NCBI GenBank assembly: GCA_018907035.1
Contig: JACCIC010000135.1
Location: 1,109,001 to 1,173,000, forward strand
DNA from: Sycobia sp. Sy_11
Lineage: Eukaryota > Arthropoda > Insecta > Hymenoptera > Epichrysomallidae
Direction of reading: 5' to 3'
Length of the DNA stretch: 64,000 nucleotides
Positions within the stretch are counted from its first letter, which is position 1, and each line of letters opens with the position of its first letter. The notes under the pieces are model-generated. The model was not told the DNA's origin. It searched no databases and was given only the letters and a program-made list of their open reading frames with translations. Below, in pieces: positions 1 through 11,797 of this stretch. The position numbers and the translations under genes were made by a program.

Positions 1-660
1 TGAAGTCCAGTGTGGAGATATATCGCGTATTTCTCCATTTCCGTAAAATTACGTTCATGTAAAGGAGGGAATACGCACTGACCTTGGACACAGAATTGAA
101 TTTGCGATAATCCACACAGAATCGATAGATCTCGTCGCTCGTACGAATCATTATGACGGGACTAGATCAGTCGCTGGTTGATATGCGAATTATGCCTTGA
201 TCGAGTATTTTGTACACTTGCGTATACTTTTCCACCTCTATCTTCTGAGAGACCGGATAATAACGCTGCTTAATCGGCTTAGCATCGCCAACATCGATCA
301 CGTGGTCGGTCAGATGAGTGCAGTCCAGAGGTTGATCAGTTGGAGATAATAGCCGGTTAACGAGTTCTTCGAAGGATCGACGTTGACTATTGTCAATATC
401 AGCCAAGCCTATAGAGGCAAGCGAATACGCCAAGGTGACTGAAATGGTGCAAAGTTGTAGCGGAACGAAATCCGCAGCACCCTCGATAGATATGGTATTG
501 TCGCGTGGGTGGATGACCGTATTGAAAGTGCGGTAGAAGTCTGCACCGAGAAGTTATTTTCCATGTTTAGAAGTCTGATTGCGTTTAACTCGAGGTCGTT
601 GCCTGCAATTGCCCAGCTCCGGAAAATGGTCGAACTAGACGACCGCCGGCAGATGCAATC
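1..660 (-). mobile_element. gypsy-type LTR retrotransposon pol fragment (protease end to RT start)
   Basis: Read on the minus strand, the segment contains LLGADFYRTF near 565-530, the typical C-terminal end of a gypsy aspartyl protease. The long linker (DQPLDCTHLTDHVIDVG) follows, and then the start of reverse transcriptase with RFCVDYRKF near 125-95 and YISTLDF at the window edge. The Trp usually found before SSP is a TGA at 166-168, and upstream parts need another frame. The fragment is cut by the left edge. It is a degraded copy, distinct from the gypsy element at 5-9.5 kb. Confidence 0.75.
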
Positions 661-716
661 TTGCAAGCAGATGCGATCTCGGTATCGCACAATTTATTAT
701 AAAAAATATATCTACG

Positions 717-722
<6 letters not shown>

Positions 723-769
<47 letters not shown>
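723..769. repeat. (TA)n microsatellite
   Basis: About 47 bp of uninterrupted TA. Similar tracts at 10723-10764, 11117-11167, 16470-16506, 17750-17808, 24505-24596, 25934-25975, 29363-29402, 35037-35126, 35890-35933, 37761-37795, 48715-48748 and 54054-54077 are the commonest simple repeat in the window. Open frames reading Ile-Tyr repeats through them are artefacts. Confidence 0.95.
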
Positions 770-772
<3 letters not shown>

Positions 773-789
773 AAATATATAATATTTTA

Positions 790-1830
790 GTGCCCCGGAG
801 AAAATTCGCAATAAAAATTACGCGAATGGGCGAAAATAATTACAAATTACTTTTTGTATGCAGGATATAATTATGTTCTATATAATATAATTACTTAATA
901 TAGAACATAGTCGTATAAAAGATTACGAAAGCACTGTACGCCTAGAGAGTTTATGTCTCCGAGCTGGTAACGTAAACATTCGCGGTCAACGCCACTGCCA
1001 GTTAGGCGAAAGTGGCAGAAAAGCCGCACAAACTTAATGTACAGCTAAATACGAAAATATAATATTTGTGTAGCTTTTCGAGTAATAATTATACCAATTT
1101 AATATATAATATAATTAATCAAATTGATATAAATAATTATATCAATTTCAATTAATAACTATATTTAATCTGAGAACTATAAATATAAATCTAATATTTC
1201 AATCTAGATTCTATATTCTAATAGAAACACATACACATAAATACACACACACTTATTTAAGATTCAAGCCCACATGCAATTCTTAGTAATATGAATATAT
1301 AATATATAACTTATATACATAATATTCTAAAGTATTTTCTATTATTTTTTTATGTATTTTGTTACCGTAAATGTATGCTTATGTTAATATATTAATATAC
1401 CTATGAATAGCGGTAATATTTATTTTCTATAAATATGATAAATATTACACATAAATAGCATACGCTTGAAGGCAGTATTACTACTTTATAAAATGTTTCT
1501 TTTTTTATATTTTTCGAAAGTAAATATATTCAAGAATGATAGCTCAAAATTTTAGAAAGATTCTAAATTTTTGAGAAGAAAAGAGAATTTTAAAAAGGTA
1601 GTCTACCTATACTTTTTCACCTTTCGTACGCACTTACATGAGCGCATTCTTCCGACCCGCCCAGCGTACGCGCCGGATAAGCCATCTTTATAAACCATCA
1701 TTGCCTTATTCGTTGCAGCAGCTGTCTCCTATTGTAAATCATTACACCTATATATATTCTCATCAAAATATATATCTTTGCTTCTCAATATTACCCTCCC
1801 TTTATAATTTTGCTTCTGTATTTCTGAGAA
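790..1830. other. AT-rich sequence, no gene recognised
   Basis: Very AT-rich with short palindromic runs (for example around 1095-1160). No conserved coding sequence or terminal repeats were recognised. Confidence 0.5.
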
Positions 1831-1834
1831 AGTT

Positions 1835-2323
1835 GTGCAGAAACCAAAAGTCGTGATTAAAAAAGTGAAGATTGCTGATCTAAGTATCAAATTAATGAAG
1901 GAGTTATCTAAAAAATACAGTCTTGCAATTGAAAGGAATTCAAATTCAGTAGAAGGCATGCGACACGAGATCTGGGTCATCTATTACCACAAAATCTCAA
2001 CAGACTCCAATCCACAGCATACGTACTGTTCAGACAACTGGTGCAACTATAAGAAGGCCGAAACAAACAACGCTTTAAGAAATTATAAACATCGTCCTGC
2101 TCTTGCTAGTGACGTACAAGATTTGCTGAAACAGATCTACGAAGATCTAATAAAAACGGAATTACTGGAGAGATGTTTGAGCAGAAACACTCAAAATAAC
2201 AATGAGTGTTTCAACTCAACAGTTTGGGCTATGGCACCGAAGCATGTCTATAATGGGAAAAAAATCGCTAAAATTGCATGCCTCACTGCTACCTGCAGAG
2301 CAGAACTCAAAAAAGCAGGCTAA
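1835..2323 (+). pseudogene. Mutator-like transposase-domain protein remnant
   Basis: An open frame of about 162 codons without its own ATG. It reads MRHEIWVIYYHKISTDSNPQ, then CSDNWCNYKK, then LIKTELLERC and NTQNNNECFNSTVWAMAPK. This order (IWATYYH, STDxNPQH, WC, LLERC, QNNNESFN, W) is that of the arthropod and cnidarian protein family annotated as Mutator-like transposase domain. The usual N-terminal cysteine-rich part is absent. The frame ends at 2323, and an overlapping frame stays open to about 2390. Likely a 5'-truncated TE or TE-derived gene fragment. Function is not inferable from this piece. Confidence 0.6.
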
Positions 2324-2389
2324 ATTAGATAAAAATATTCTCCTAGAACAAGTTCAAGGCATATTGTATGGCCCAGGCATCGCTGATTG

Positions 2390-3000
2390 AGCGTAAGATA
2401 ATTTTTTCTACGATTTTCACTTACAAAAACTTTAAACGCGTTTTTCTCAAAACAGCGTTTTCAAGTACCGTGGTCGTCAAAAATAAAAACTATAGAATCG
2501 ATCCTTATGAAATTTTAAATACATACAACACATACAAGATGGAAGAAAAGCAATTTTTTTCTTCCGCATTTTAGTCGCCATTTTGTTGATTTTGCACGTA
2601 CATAAAATATTCTAGTTAGATTGGTTTCGGGAGTCATACTGAACATACAACTATTTGATTTTTTTTGTTCCGTCCGTCCGCAAGATTTTACGACCACGAC
2701 AACGTTACCTACTTTTTGAGGTGTTGGACTTTGACCATACTTTACATGTATAAAAAATGTATAAAATAAATAAAAAAAATTTTTTATATACTTCAAGAGT
2801 ATATTTATTAAACATTTCAAATCCTACATCCATATCTTCAATAGCATTCTCAATAAATTTTCACAAAAATAGCGTTTTATTCGAGGATCTAAAGTACTGT
2901 CTTAAATTGAATTGTATAATCACCTTACACTGGTACCGCCTGTCCTAGAAGGAATAGAACACGTGGCAAGAGGTCTGCAGGCGGTCCGAAGCGGCTACGG
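2390..3000. other. AT-rich sequence, no gene recognised
   Basis: Contains short poly(A/T) runs and no recognisable coding sequence. It may be the 3' part of the preceding Mutator-like fragment, but there is no terminal repeat to show it. Confidence 0.4.
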
Positions 3001-3503
3001 CGTCGATAGACTCTTCCAAGCCAAAGGGATGAGTGAGGCATAGTGACGTACACAGGTCAAACGCGAGCCAACACGTGATTGATTATGTGTTCTCCTTGTT
3101 GACGAACTTGAGCCGGTTCGAAGAGCCATATTGGACGACAAGCAGCTCGGACCCATACACCGTAATTTAATGAAGCCCGCTCGAGAGACTGAAAACGTCC
3201 TCGACACGAAAGGCAACTACAATCAGCCACCGTCACCCGAGGACTGGATAATGCTCGAAGCGGATTTTGCTGGATAACGCCCGAAGCGACGAGCCCGACA
3301 CGATTGTTGTAGAGACATTACCCGACAATTTTCCACCTTGGATGGTCGGTTGGATCGATCACCACTTTCTTACGAAGGCACAAATACCAGGAATCTTGCA
3401 CATCGATGACGTCAACGTGAACAATCCGGAATTGAAGCTGCAAGTTTTGAACTGCAGTATGAAGCACGCGCTTTTGAGTGCACTTTGTACATGTTTTTGT
3501 TAA
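2955..3503 (+). pseudogene. unrecognised broken ORF cluster
   Basis: Three plus-strand pieces in different frames look coding by composition. They read GLQAVRSGYGVDRLFQAKG (about 2975-3030), DKQLGPIHRNLMKPARETEN (3137-3240) and PDNFPPWMVGWIDHHF (3267-3503). GC content here is higher than in the flanks. I do not recognise the family. The simplest reading is a frameshifted TE protein, possibly gag-like. No function is proposed. Confidence 0.3.
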
Positions 3504-3815
3504 GCGGAACGTATTTTTCATTGCATCAGATGAGTATTTATTGAAGAATTTAATCAAATAAGAATTTTGCGAGAATAAATGACGACCGATGGGTAAAACT
3601 GTAGTTGAATCACGCATTTTGGAGTGTACTTTGGACATATTTTTATCTTAAGTGGAACGTACTTTTCGTTGCATCATCTGCAATATATTTCAGATTGTTG
3701 CAGTGATAAAAATTAAAGCAAATGAACTTGTATGTATTGTAGAATTTAGTGAAATAAGAATATTGTGAGGATAATGACATAACCAATGAGCAAAACTGCA
3801 GTTCAAGCACGCGCT
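3438..3815. repeat. diverged tandem repeat, units of about 155 and 195 bp
   Basis: Unit 1 (3438-3592) and unit 2 (3593-3790) share, in order, a GTAGTTGAATCACGC-like start, a TTTGGACATATTTTT-like stretch, GTGGAACGTACTTTT and an AAATAAGAAT block. A third partial unit starts at 3788 (AAACTGCAGTTCAAGC). Unit 2 carries about 40 extra bases. Divergence is high, so the duplication is old. Confidence 0.6.
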
Positions 3816-3819
3816 TTGT

Positions 3820-4975
3820 GGGTCCTGGAACATGATGGATATCGCGCATGGTACACTGTCATCAATTCACTTAGAACATTTTTCAGAATATTATTGTCAT
3901 AATTATAATTTTTGTAACATTTATGTGGTATGTTATTATCTGACAAGGTCTGCTGCAATTGTAAACTTTTAACTATTTTTAAATACTGCACCGTCCAAGC
4001 CACCATAACATAATAAGAAAGTCTATTTGTAATAAATTATACAGACTATGGGTATTGTTTGAATTGGAATACGTTAAAACCAATTACGATAAAATAAATA
4101 TAGTTTTGATTCCTTTTGGCTTCTTGTGAATCTATTCATCCTTAGTAAATAAAAAAAATAAAAATTCTTACAACTAATTCGTATAGGGATGCCTCAAAAC
4201 GTCCCTAAGTATCCGTAAACGATTATGGAGATATGTCTAGTGCCGCCAACTGACCGTCTCAAGCCAAATTACAAACTGATATTTTTTTAGGCTTTTCATT
4301 AACCAAGCAATAAAAATTATTAATAAATTTACTAAATACATTTTATATAAATCATAATTTTGTAAGACAAAATTAATTTTTTTCTTTTCAATAAACACTT
4401 TACTACTTTTAGGAAATCATTTTTATCTTTTTTCATTGAATTATGGAATTTTGTCAAATTCATGTAATATTAGATATTTCTTAGATTTTATTCACTACAA
4501 AAATTTAATAAAATTGTCTGAATATCAATGATTAAAAAAATTTATGTTAACCCGCTGTAATATAACTACAGAGTTATTTGCACCTAGCATTACCCAGAAT
4601 TAACGGCGTGGACATAGCAAACATTTGACTCCTATTTGTGTATGCATGTGTCATTCATATTAGCTCCATTGTCATATCCTTGCCCTTTGCAATTTAGTAT
4701 ATCTGTTATATGCCGATACATAAGCCCCTTTAGAGCCTTCCGCGCCTTTACACCGAATGCGTAGAGGAACTATGATCCCTTCGCTCCACCGCCGCGAGTC
4801 CGGGCCATTCGACGTTCGCAACCACCTACGGCGCTTCACGGCGTCACGAGAGTTGCAAGCGCAAAAGAAATAAAAGAAAGGTGATGCGGAAGGAACAGAC
4901 AGAAAGGACAAAGAGGAAGAGAGATCCAGACCTCCCGGGATCTTAGACGACCCATACACCGTGAAAATAAACTTC
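3820..4975. other. no gene recognised
   Basis: AT-rich up to about 4660, then a rise in GC toward the gypsy LTR. Nothing with coding character or terminal repeats was recognised. Confidence 0.45.
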
Positions 4976-4976
4976 A

Positions 4977-6401
4977 TGTTACACCAAAACCATCGCCTTG
5001 TTAATATCCTTCAACCTCCCTAAGGTCACACACAGAAGAATGAGAGAGCAGCGCACCCCCCACTCCGCGCACCGTGCCAGAAAGACAGAAGAAGCGACGC
5101 CGACACACGGCGTTCCACCCAATAGCTGGCGAGTGCAGAGAGAGAGCGACAGCATGCACCGCCGCACAGCGCTTCACCAATAGCGACCGGGCGGAGAGAG
5201 AGGGAGCAGCGCCGCTGCACGTACCGCTGACGGCGGCTCGAGAGAGCGAGCACGCTGACCGAGCCGCCGCCACCGCCGCTGATCAGCTGCTAGGCCGCGG
5301 AGGTCACTACACATCACTGGCGGTTGGTCTTCTGCCACGTAGGCCCTTTTCAGGGCCGTCCCATTTGTAGGGTACAAGGCGAACCACCCCCTCCTCCTCG
5401 TTCTCCCGTTCACGGGCAACGTCTGTGTCCGACCCGGAAATTCGGGTCAAGATATCGTTCGCGGTGTGGACTCCGGGTAGGACACCTCTCCAAAAGGAGT
5501 TACGGGCATGGTACCCTGTAGTTCCAAATAAGAGTTCTGCCCAAGGCCTCCGGAGACCCACTGGCGCGTCGGGAGGCGCCGCCAGAGAGATTGTCGGAGG
5601 ACGAGTCTTCTGGAGGTCCGCAGGCATACTCCAAGGTCCGTGCTCGGAGCCCCTTCTCCGTGTCCCCTCCCTACGAGCCAGCTGCGAAGTCCAGTTTTTG
5701 AGGTCGGGGCCAGGGCCGCTCAGGCCTTAAAAGAGTCGGCCATGGGAGAGACAGCTTCACTCTTCACACGACCAGGAAGGAAGGATAATGGCTACCGACC
5801 CCTGCCCAGCAACTTCGGATGAACGGCCCCTTCGCAGGCCTAAGCGACGGAATGAGCGGTAGCGCGCCAAGCACAACTCACAGTGTCATCGCAACCGGAG
5901 GCTCATCTCGAACTCGGAGAGGACTATCCGGAGCACGGTGGTGATACCGAGCGCCCCTGAAGGGCAGAACTTTCAGACGAAGATCGGTATCCGCCGTCCC
6001 ACTTCGCCCACATTCGTGATACCTCCTCCACAGCCTCCCTTGGTGGAACTCGCGGGGATCTAGCCCGTTTTCCAGCTCCCCGGTCGAGACCTTTCCTGAA
6101 TCCGACGGCGTCTGAAGAACAAGGACTCAGCGGTCGCGCTGCGCATTAGCTTGATGGAACAGGGTACCCTCCACCGATGTCGGAGCGTAAGTCGGCGAAG
6201 AGCGGTGCGTACACTACGCCCGCTTCTGTTCGTTTCGAACTGTTTTCGAACTGTTTTCGAACGACAATTCGACCCCCCCCGTATCACCCTCGATAATCAT
6301 CAGGAGGACAAACGGCCCTTTTCCACATACTTTCAAAATTATTTCGGATATCCTTCCCTCTCTCCCGAAACCAAAGCCATCCATCTACAAGACTTTTAAC
6401 A
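4977..6401 (+). mobile_element. gypsy element 5' LTR (left border uncertain)
   Basis: The right border is clear. The sequence ends in TTTTAACA and is followed by TTGGCGTCCAAC at 6403, a typical gypsy primer-binding site. From about 5850 to 6401 it matches the block 8848-9452, including ATGAGCGGYAGC, GGAGCACGGTGGTGATACCG and the terminal CTCTCTCCCGAAACCAAAGC. The GC-rich left part, possibly starting at TGTTACACC (4977), has no partner in the window because the second LTR is truncated. Overlapping ORFs on both strands between 5000 and 5800 reflect GC-rich composition and are not annotated. Confidence 0.6.
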
Positions 6402-6485
6402 AATTGGCGTCCAACATAGGGCCAGTAGAAATGACTTTCACGCTAAAGAGTGGACTCATCCACTTGGCTGGACTAACCGTTCAAA

Positions 6486-7510
6486 ATGGAGGGTCCTCCT
6501 TCCCCACCACGGAAACAGACCCGTGGTCAATCAATTCTGGAAGTGACAGAAACCCCAGCGGCGTCCAGGACCGAAGAGGGAGAAGAAATGTACCGCCTGC
6601 TCCGTGTTAGAAAGCGCAGCAGGAAGAGTCAAGTATCAGTCTGCGTACAGACGCTGCCAAAAGAGCATCAAGTAAGAATCGCTACAAAAACTCAAATAAA
6701 ACGGAATACCACCACCTAGATAGAGCCTGGATATCAACAACAAGTTTCTTTGGCCACACAGGCCGAACCACCACAACCAAGAACTTTAAGTCTACGCAGG
6801 TGAAGCGATCCTCGTCATCTGCCCAGGCATTTACCCAGGCGCGATTGGGAGATAGGTCTGCGCTCCCAGAGTACCATGGACGGGATTACGAAGATTTGGA
6901 AAAGTGTGAGGAGTACATAGCGGCCTTGACGCTACCGGATCAATAGCGAGTCCGACTCTTGGAAAAAGGCGTAAATGGAGACACTGAGAAATGGTGGATG
7001 TGGTGTAAAACCATGGGCGTTGATTGGCCTCGCTATCGACAGCTGGTGAACAACAAGGTCAACAGACAAACTATAATAGATGAACTGGTAGCCCAACTGT
7101 ATGGAACGCGTTAAAGGGACAAGGAGCCGGTCGGACCTTTTCTTCAGCACAAGTACATGCTCTACCAGCGTGTGTGACCTGGAAAACCCGAAAATAGTAG
7201 GATTGTTACGCTGTGGAACTTACTACTCTCTGAGCTGAAAAAGGTGTTGCGATCGCACATCATAACAGACTGTTCGGAACTTCTATCGAAAGTAGCTGAG
7301 AAGGACAACGACGAGGAACGCGGTGGGACGCCTCTCAAGCCAAAAAAGGAAAAAACTGATGAAAAGTCAAAGGCTGGACAGAAAACCAATTCGAGCAACA
7401 GTCGGAAATGTTGGCATTGCTCAGGGTACCACTTTCATCGGAATTGTCCAGTATTAAAAGGTGAAAGCCGTAAGTTGGACTCAATCGCCCGAACCGACAA
7501 ACACTGGTAA
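6486..7510 (+). pseudogene. gypsy gag with CCHC knuckle, broken
   Basis: The gag structural protein starts at the first ATG after the primer-binding site (MEGPPSPPRKQTRGQ). A first frame ends near 6719. The main frame then runs from about 6850 with LPEYHGRDYEDLEKCEEYI and ends with the zinc knuckle CWHCSGYHFHRNC (about 7407-7450). Stops interrupt it near 6943, 7111 and 7178, and at least one frame change lies near 6720-6850. Protease and RT follow directly on the same strand. Not functional. Confidence 0.75.
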
Positions 7511-7548
7511 GAAATAGCATCATGACTGATGCCCACTAGCGCCTCAAG

Positions 7549-8850
7549 ATGTACGCAACGTTGTGCGGCAAGAGTATGTCTGCCGTCATTGACTCGGCCG
7601 CTTCGCACAACTTCAACAGCCGAGCAAACCTCCTAACAAGCGTCCCCATTACCTCATTAGCACTCGAGACTCATCTTTCGGCAAACGGCTCTACAATGGC
7701 GGTCATTGGAGAAGCGACGATGCAATTTCAAATACAGGAGAAGCAGTTCACGCCAGCAGTCCCAGTGGTACCAAGCTTGATAACACCTCTGCTATTAGGG
7801 CTGCCGTGGCTGAGCCAGGAGGAATCACAGAATTCACTAGAAGAGTATTGTACGTCGGTATGCAGGAGCATATCACGGTACCTTTTATTGGCGAGACACC
7901 CCACACACTCACCAACAACGTAAGGATGCCACAACTCCAACATAGTTTTCCCGAATCCATCTTGAAACAATTCTCAAAGTTCGCTCAGGACAACGCGAAG
8001 GTTTTTGCTCCGTTGGGGGGACAGTTGCCGCAAACCAAGACCATCCAGCACTCCATGACGGTCACGTCAAAACAGACGTGTCAATTGCCGTGATATAGAT
8101 ATTCCGAGGCGCAAAGGCTGGAGATCGACCAGCAGATTCAGGAAATGTTAGCTGCTCGCATAATCGAACCGTCGACATCTCCTACAGTTCACCTATTGTC
8201 ATAGCGAAGAAAAAGGATGGAAGTCTTCGTTTTTGTGTGGATTATCGGATGTTAAATAGCCTTACAGAGGACTCAGCTCAGTCCATTCCTCGAATAAGTG
8301 AAACCCTCAAGGACATTGGAATGGTTACGGTTTTCTCAACCATTGATCTGCACAGTGGTTACTGGCAAATCCCAATGAAGTTTGAATCGAAGAAATACGC
8401 AGCATTCTCCACACCAGCGGGCTGCTGTTACCAGTTCATCAGAGTAATGCCTTTCGGACCCAAGGGAGCTCCCGGAACGTTTCAGCGGTTTATGTCCCAG
8501 GAGGTATGACAGGATACATAGACAAGTTTTGTAAGATATACTTGGACGATGTCATCATCTATTCCCAGACGTACGGCGAACATCTCGTCCACCTTGCCGA
8601 ATTTCTAGAGAGGTCAAATATTCATGGACTGACCGCTGCTCCAGACAAATGTCAATTTGGAAAACATGGTTTCGACTATCTCGGTTTCCGAGTAACCTCC
8701 AAAGGGAACGAAGCTAAGTCGGACTACGTAAACGCCCTCTTGAAAATCCCCACACCCACTACCAAACGGCAGCTTCAGGCCTTCACAGGGGCATGTAACT
8801 GGCTCCGTGAGTAAATACCGCATCTAGCAGTCACTATACCTGCACTCTAA
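7549..8850 (+). pseudogene. gypsy protease and reverse transcriptase, broken and truncated
   Basis: The retropepsin region reads VIDSAASHNF (the usual active site is D-S/T-G-A, here DSAA) and closes with LLLGLPWLSQE. After a frame change comes the RT start (EMLAARIIEPSTSP), then in another frame FCVDYRMLNSL, then STIDLHSGYWQI (motif A), FGPKGAPGTFQRFM and, after a further frameshift near 8506, IYLDDVIIYS (catalytic motif C). The thumb segment RQLQAFTGACNWL is followed by a TAA, and coding similarity continues to PHLAVTIPAL near 8848. There the sequence jumps into the 3' LTR. RNase H and integrase are missing. Confidence 0.82.
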
Positions 8851-9452
8851 ATGAGCGGCAGCATGCCAAACGCAACTCACGGCGTCATCGCAACCGAAAG
8901 GCTCATCTCGAGCTCGCTACGGAGGACCTCGGGACGTTGGACCTAGGGCTGCCGGACCTCGTGCTCTCGGAGCCCACCTCGGAGAACAAGGAGCCGGAGA
9001 AGACTGTCCGGAGCACGGTGGTGATACCGCTTCAAACGGAATTCTGTATCGCCGTCCCATTTGGCCCACCCTCGCGTTTTCCCCTCCACGGCCTCCCTTG
9101 GCGGAACTCGCGGGGGTCCAGCCCGTCTTCAAGCTCCCCGGTCGGGACCTTTCCTCAAGCCTCCGGCATTGGAAGAATAACGAGGCAGTGGTCGCGCCGC
9201 ACATTCTTTTGGTGGAACGGGCTCCTCCCACCGAAGTCAGAACGCAAGTCGGCGGAGAGTAGTGCGTACATTCCGCCCGCCACCGTTCATATCTTTTCCG
9301 TACCGAACTCCCCCCCTATCCGGTATCGCCCCCGATAGTCATCGGAAGGACAAAAGGCCCTTTTTAGAGTCCACAAAAAAAAATTCCACGTACTTTCAAA
9401 ATTGTTTAGGATATCTTTCCCTCTCTCCCGAAACCAAAGCCATCCATTCACG
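8848..9452 (+). mobile_element. gypsy element truncated 3' LTR
   Basis: Homologous to about 5850-6401 with many substitutions and indels, for example about 55 extra bases at 8925-9000. It ends in the same CTCTCTCCCGAAACCAAAGC block. Its start coincides with the end of RT coding, so one deletion removed RNase H, integrase and the left part of this LTR. The divergence between the two LTRs argues for an old insertion. Confidence 0.7.
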
Positions 9453-9531
9453 AGACTTTAACCTATTTATTCCGTGTAATTACATCGTCTTGACTAATGT
9501 TCCAGCCAAATTCTTCCCACCGCTGTCATTT

Positions 9532-10409
9532 ATTGGGTGCTCAAATAAGTTACCAGTGTATGTCAAAAAATGTCGTCACCAGCGGATCCCAAGCAGAAAC
9601 GTTTGACCTGATTTGCTATATTTGTAGGCTATGCATCGGTCAACATCTTTTCAGCTTTATAATTGAGCATTTTTTTCATTTTCGTTTATTTTATTGGGCA
9701 AAATCATGACAAATTTTCAGATAACTAAACGTCATTTCCGCGAAACTCTGCTTCTATTCTTTAATAGAAAGAAAAATGCGGCTGAAGCCAAGAGTTTACT
9801 TTTGGACACGTCTGAGGCGGAATGTATTGTTGTATCGAAATGCCACGAGTGGTTTAAATGGTTCAAAATTTGTGATTTTCAAGATGAAGATAAGAAAGGC
9901 TTCGGAAAATCGAAAATTTTCAAAAAAGACGAGGAATTAGATACTTTGCTGCAGAAAAATCCGTGTCAGATTCAAGAAGACCTTGCTGCATCATTGGATG
10001 TCACTAATCAAGCCGATTCTATGCGCCTAAAAGCATCAGAATTCATTCAAAAGGTGGAAAACTGGGTGCCGTAGGAATTGAAACCCAGAGATGTAAAACG
10101 TCGATTTTGCATATCAGAAATTCTGATATAGTAGTAAAAAATTCATTATTTTTGCATCATATGATCGCTGGTGGCGAACCATGGATTCGTTATGATAATC
10201 CTAAACGCAGACAATTGTATACAAATTCTGGAAAATCCGCCCAATCGAAACCGAATCGAAATATTCACGCAAATAATGTGGGATCAAAAGGATGTTGTAT
10301 ACTACAAATAGATTCCCAGTGGTCAAACCATCAAAGTACTATTGACTCAAACTTAACTTATTCGTTTGAACCGAGTATTACAGAGATAACAACCGTACTT
10401 CATACGTAA
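9532..10409 (+). mobile_element. mariner-family element, 3'-truncated, transposase broken
   Basis: A possible left terminal repeat (TTGGGTGCTCAAATAAGT) lies at 9534. The frame from 9694 encodes the mariner N-terminus: FQITKRHFRETLLLFFN (first helix-turn-helix), FKWFKICDFQDEDKKGFGKS and PCQIQEDLAASL. It stops at 10072. After a frame change HHMIAGGEPWIRYDNPKRR appears; this is the TGDEKWIRYDNPKRR region carrying the first catalytic Asp, and here the residue is Glu-like or absent. The two later Asp motifs and the right end are not seen. Closest relative in the window: the minus-strand copy at 41.8 kb. Confidence 0.72.
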
Positions 10410-10719
10410 TCATTGAGCTACTAGATATAGCTATAATCAACCTGGTCTCTGAAATTATTACCTTGAATTATCATAGTATTTACCCTTATACTATTGCTTC
10501 ACTACTTTATGTATTACATCCTATTGTTTTACTAAATATAAGTGTAAATAATTACAAGAATACATTCGTATTCAAACTACAATCATCATTATATAATATA
10601 TAAAACAAGATTAAATATTTTTTTGAAATTGCATTCCATTAAAAAAGATAAAGGATAAAAAAAATAAAAAAACATATTAATTGGTATAAAATAAAGACAA
10701 ATATATACAGAATTAACAG

Positions 10720-10766
<47 letters not shown>

Positions 10767-11109
10767 AAAATAACAGAATTAAGTTTAACAGCGAAAAGTT
10801 ACTTTTCTTCTAAATTGTCTCGAAATCATCTGTAAAGTGGTATGGTATTTGAGGCAGATGCCCACAGTTAAGTTTCAAAGATTGTTCATGTTTTTACAAG
10901 TGGCATGAAAACCTGGATGCTATTAACCGTTTTTATGATTAAAAATTAATTGAAAAAAGTATGTTTATAAAACATAATTTTTCTCTTAAGAAAATTATCA
11001 AACTTTTAGACTAAGTATAGGCATTTAGCTCAGTTTTTTTACCAATTTTCCAGTGGATTTCAAACTAGTTTCAGAAGGAATTAGCTGTTTGTTGATAAAT
11101 TGGATATTG

Positions 11110-11169
<60 letters not shown>

Positions 11170-11490
11170 GTTGTATGCGGAAAAAGAAACAAGAACAGAA
11201 AAATTGAAAATATCTATTAAAAAAAAAAAAAAAACAAGATTTATTCACTTTTATATGAACATAATCTATGCCTATACATAATTATTTAAATTCTATAATT
11301 TCTATAAACTAAATAATTATTTTAATTTCGTTTGCAACTGAGTTATTAACTAATATTTTGAAGCAGACACGAAATGCGACAAGCAACCTACAAAACCAAA
11401 TGTGAACGCAGGTGACCGAACATATAATTCCACAGGTGAGTTTTCGATTACTTTCTGAAGCAAAATACAAATTCAATAATATGTAAGATA
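10410..11490. other. AT-rich helicase 3' flank/intron with two (TA)n tracts
   Basis: Contains (TA)n at 10723-10764 and 11117-11167 and a poly(A) run near 11220. The expected next helicase exon (motif VI) was searched for by eye on the minus strand and not seen. Confidence 0.5.
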
Positions 11491-11496
11491 TTATAC

Positions 11497-11608
11497 CTCA
11501 CTGATGGTTTATCAAGGCCTATTCCAAAACCATGTGTAGCTGTAATAACATCTAATTCTCCAGAATTCCATAAATCTTGAGTTTTGAAGCGAGATTGAAT
11601 CTTCGATC
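11497..11608 (-). CDS. RecQ5-like helicase exon 7 (motif V)
   Basis: The acceptor is TTTCATACAG| before 11608 and the donor is GTGAG|GTATAA after 11497; 112 bp. The first two bases complete the codon left open by exon 6. It encodes DLWNSGELDVITATHGFGIG followed by LDKPSVR. This corresponds to RecQ motif V, normally VIVATISFGMGVDKxxVR. Joined to exon 6, the motif IV-V spacing equals that of human RecQ5 (28 residues by eye). The exon ends in phase 2, so at least one more exon must follow below 11497; I could not find it in the window. Confidence 0.8.
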
Positions 11609-11797
11609 CTGTATGAAATGAAAAATTGTTTGAAATAAGTGAAAACTCCATTCAGTCACAATCCGAATAAAATTTGAATTTTAATTTTTAATTCAAATGA
11701 TTAAATAATTAATAAATTAAATTTGCATTTCTTTGATTCCTTCACAATCTGAAACTTGCATCAAATACAAATAACACGACGTAGATATATATATATG

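Noticed and set aside
717..790. ORFs reading long Ile-Tyr stretches through (TA)n tracts here and at 16.4, 17.7, 25.9, 29.3, 35.0 and 48.7 kb
   Set aside because: They are open only because TA repeats have no stop in those frames; no conserved sequence on either side.
3318..3849. Minus-strand ORFs of 106 and 68 codons with similar sequence
   Set aside because: They resemble each other because they lie in the tandem repeat; composition is not coding-like.
4998..5822. Many overlapping ORFs on both strands
   Set aside because: GC-rich LTR-type sequence with few stops by composition; no known motif in any frame.
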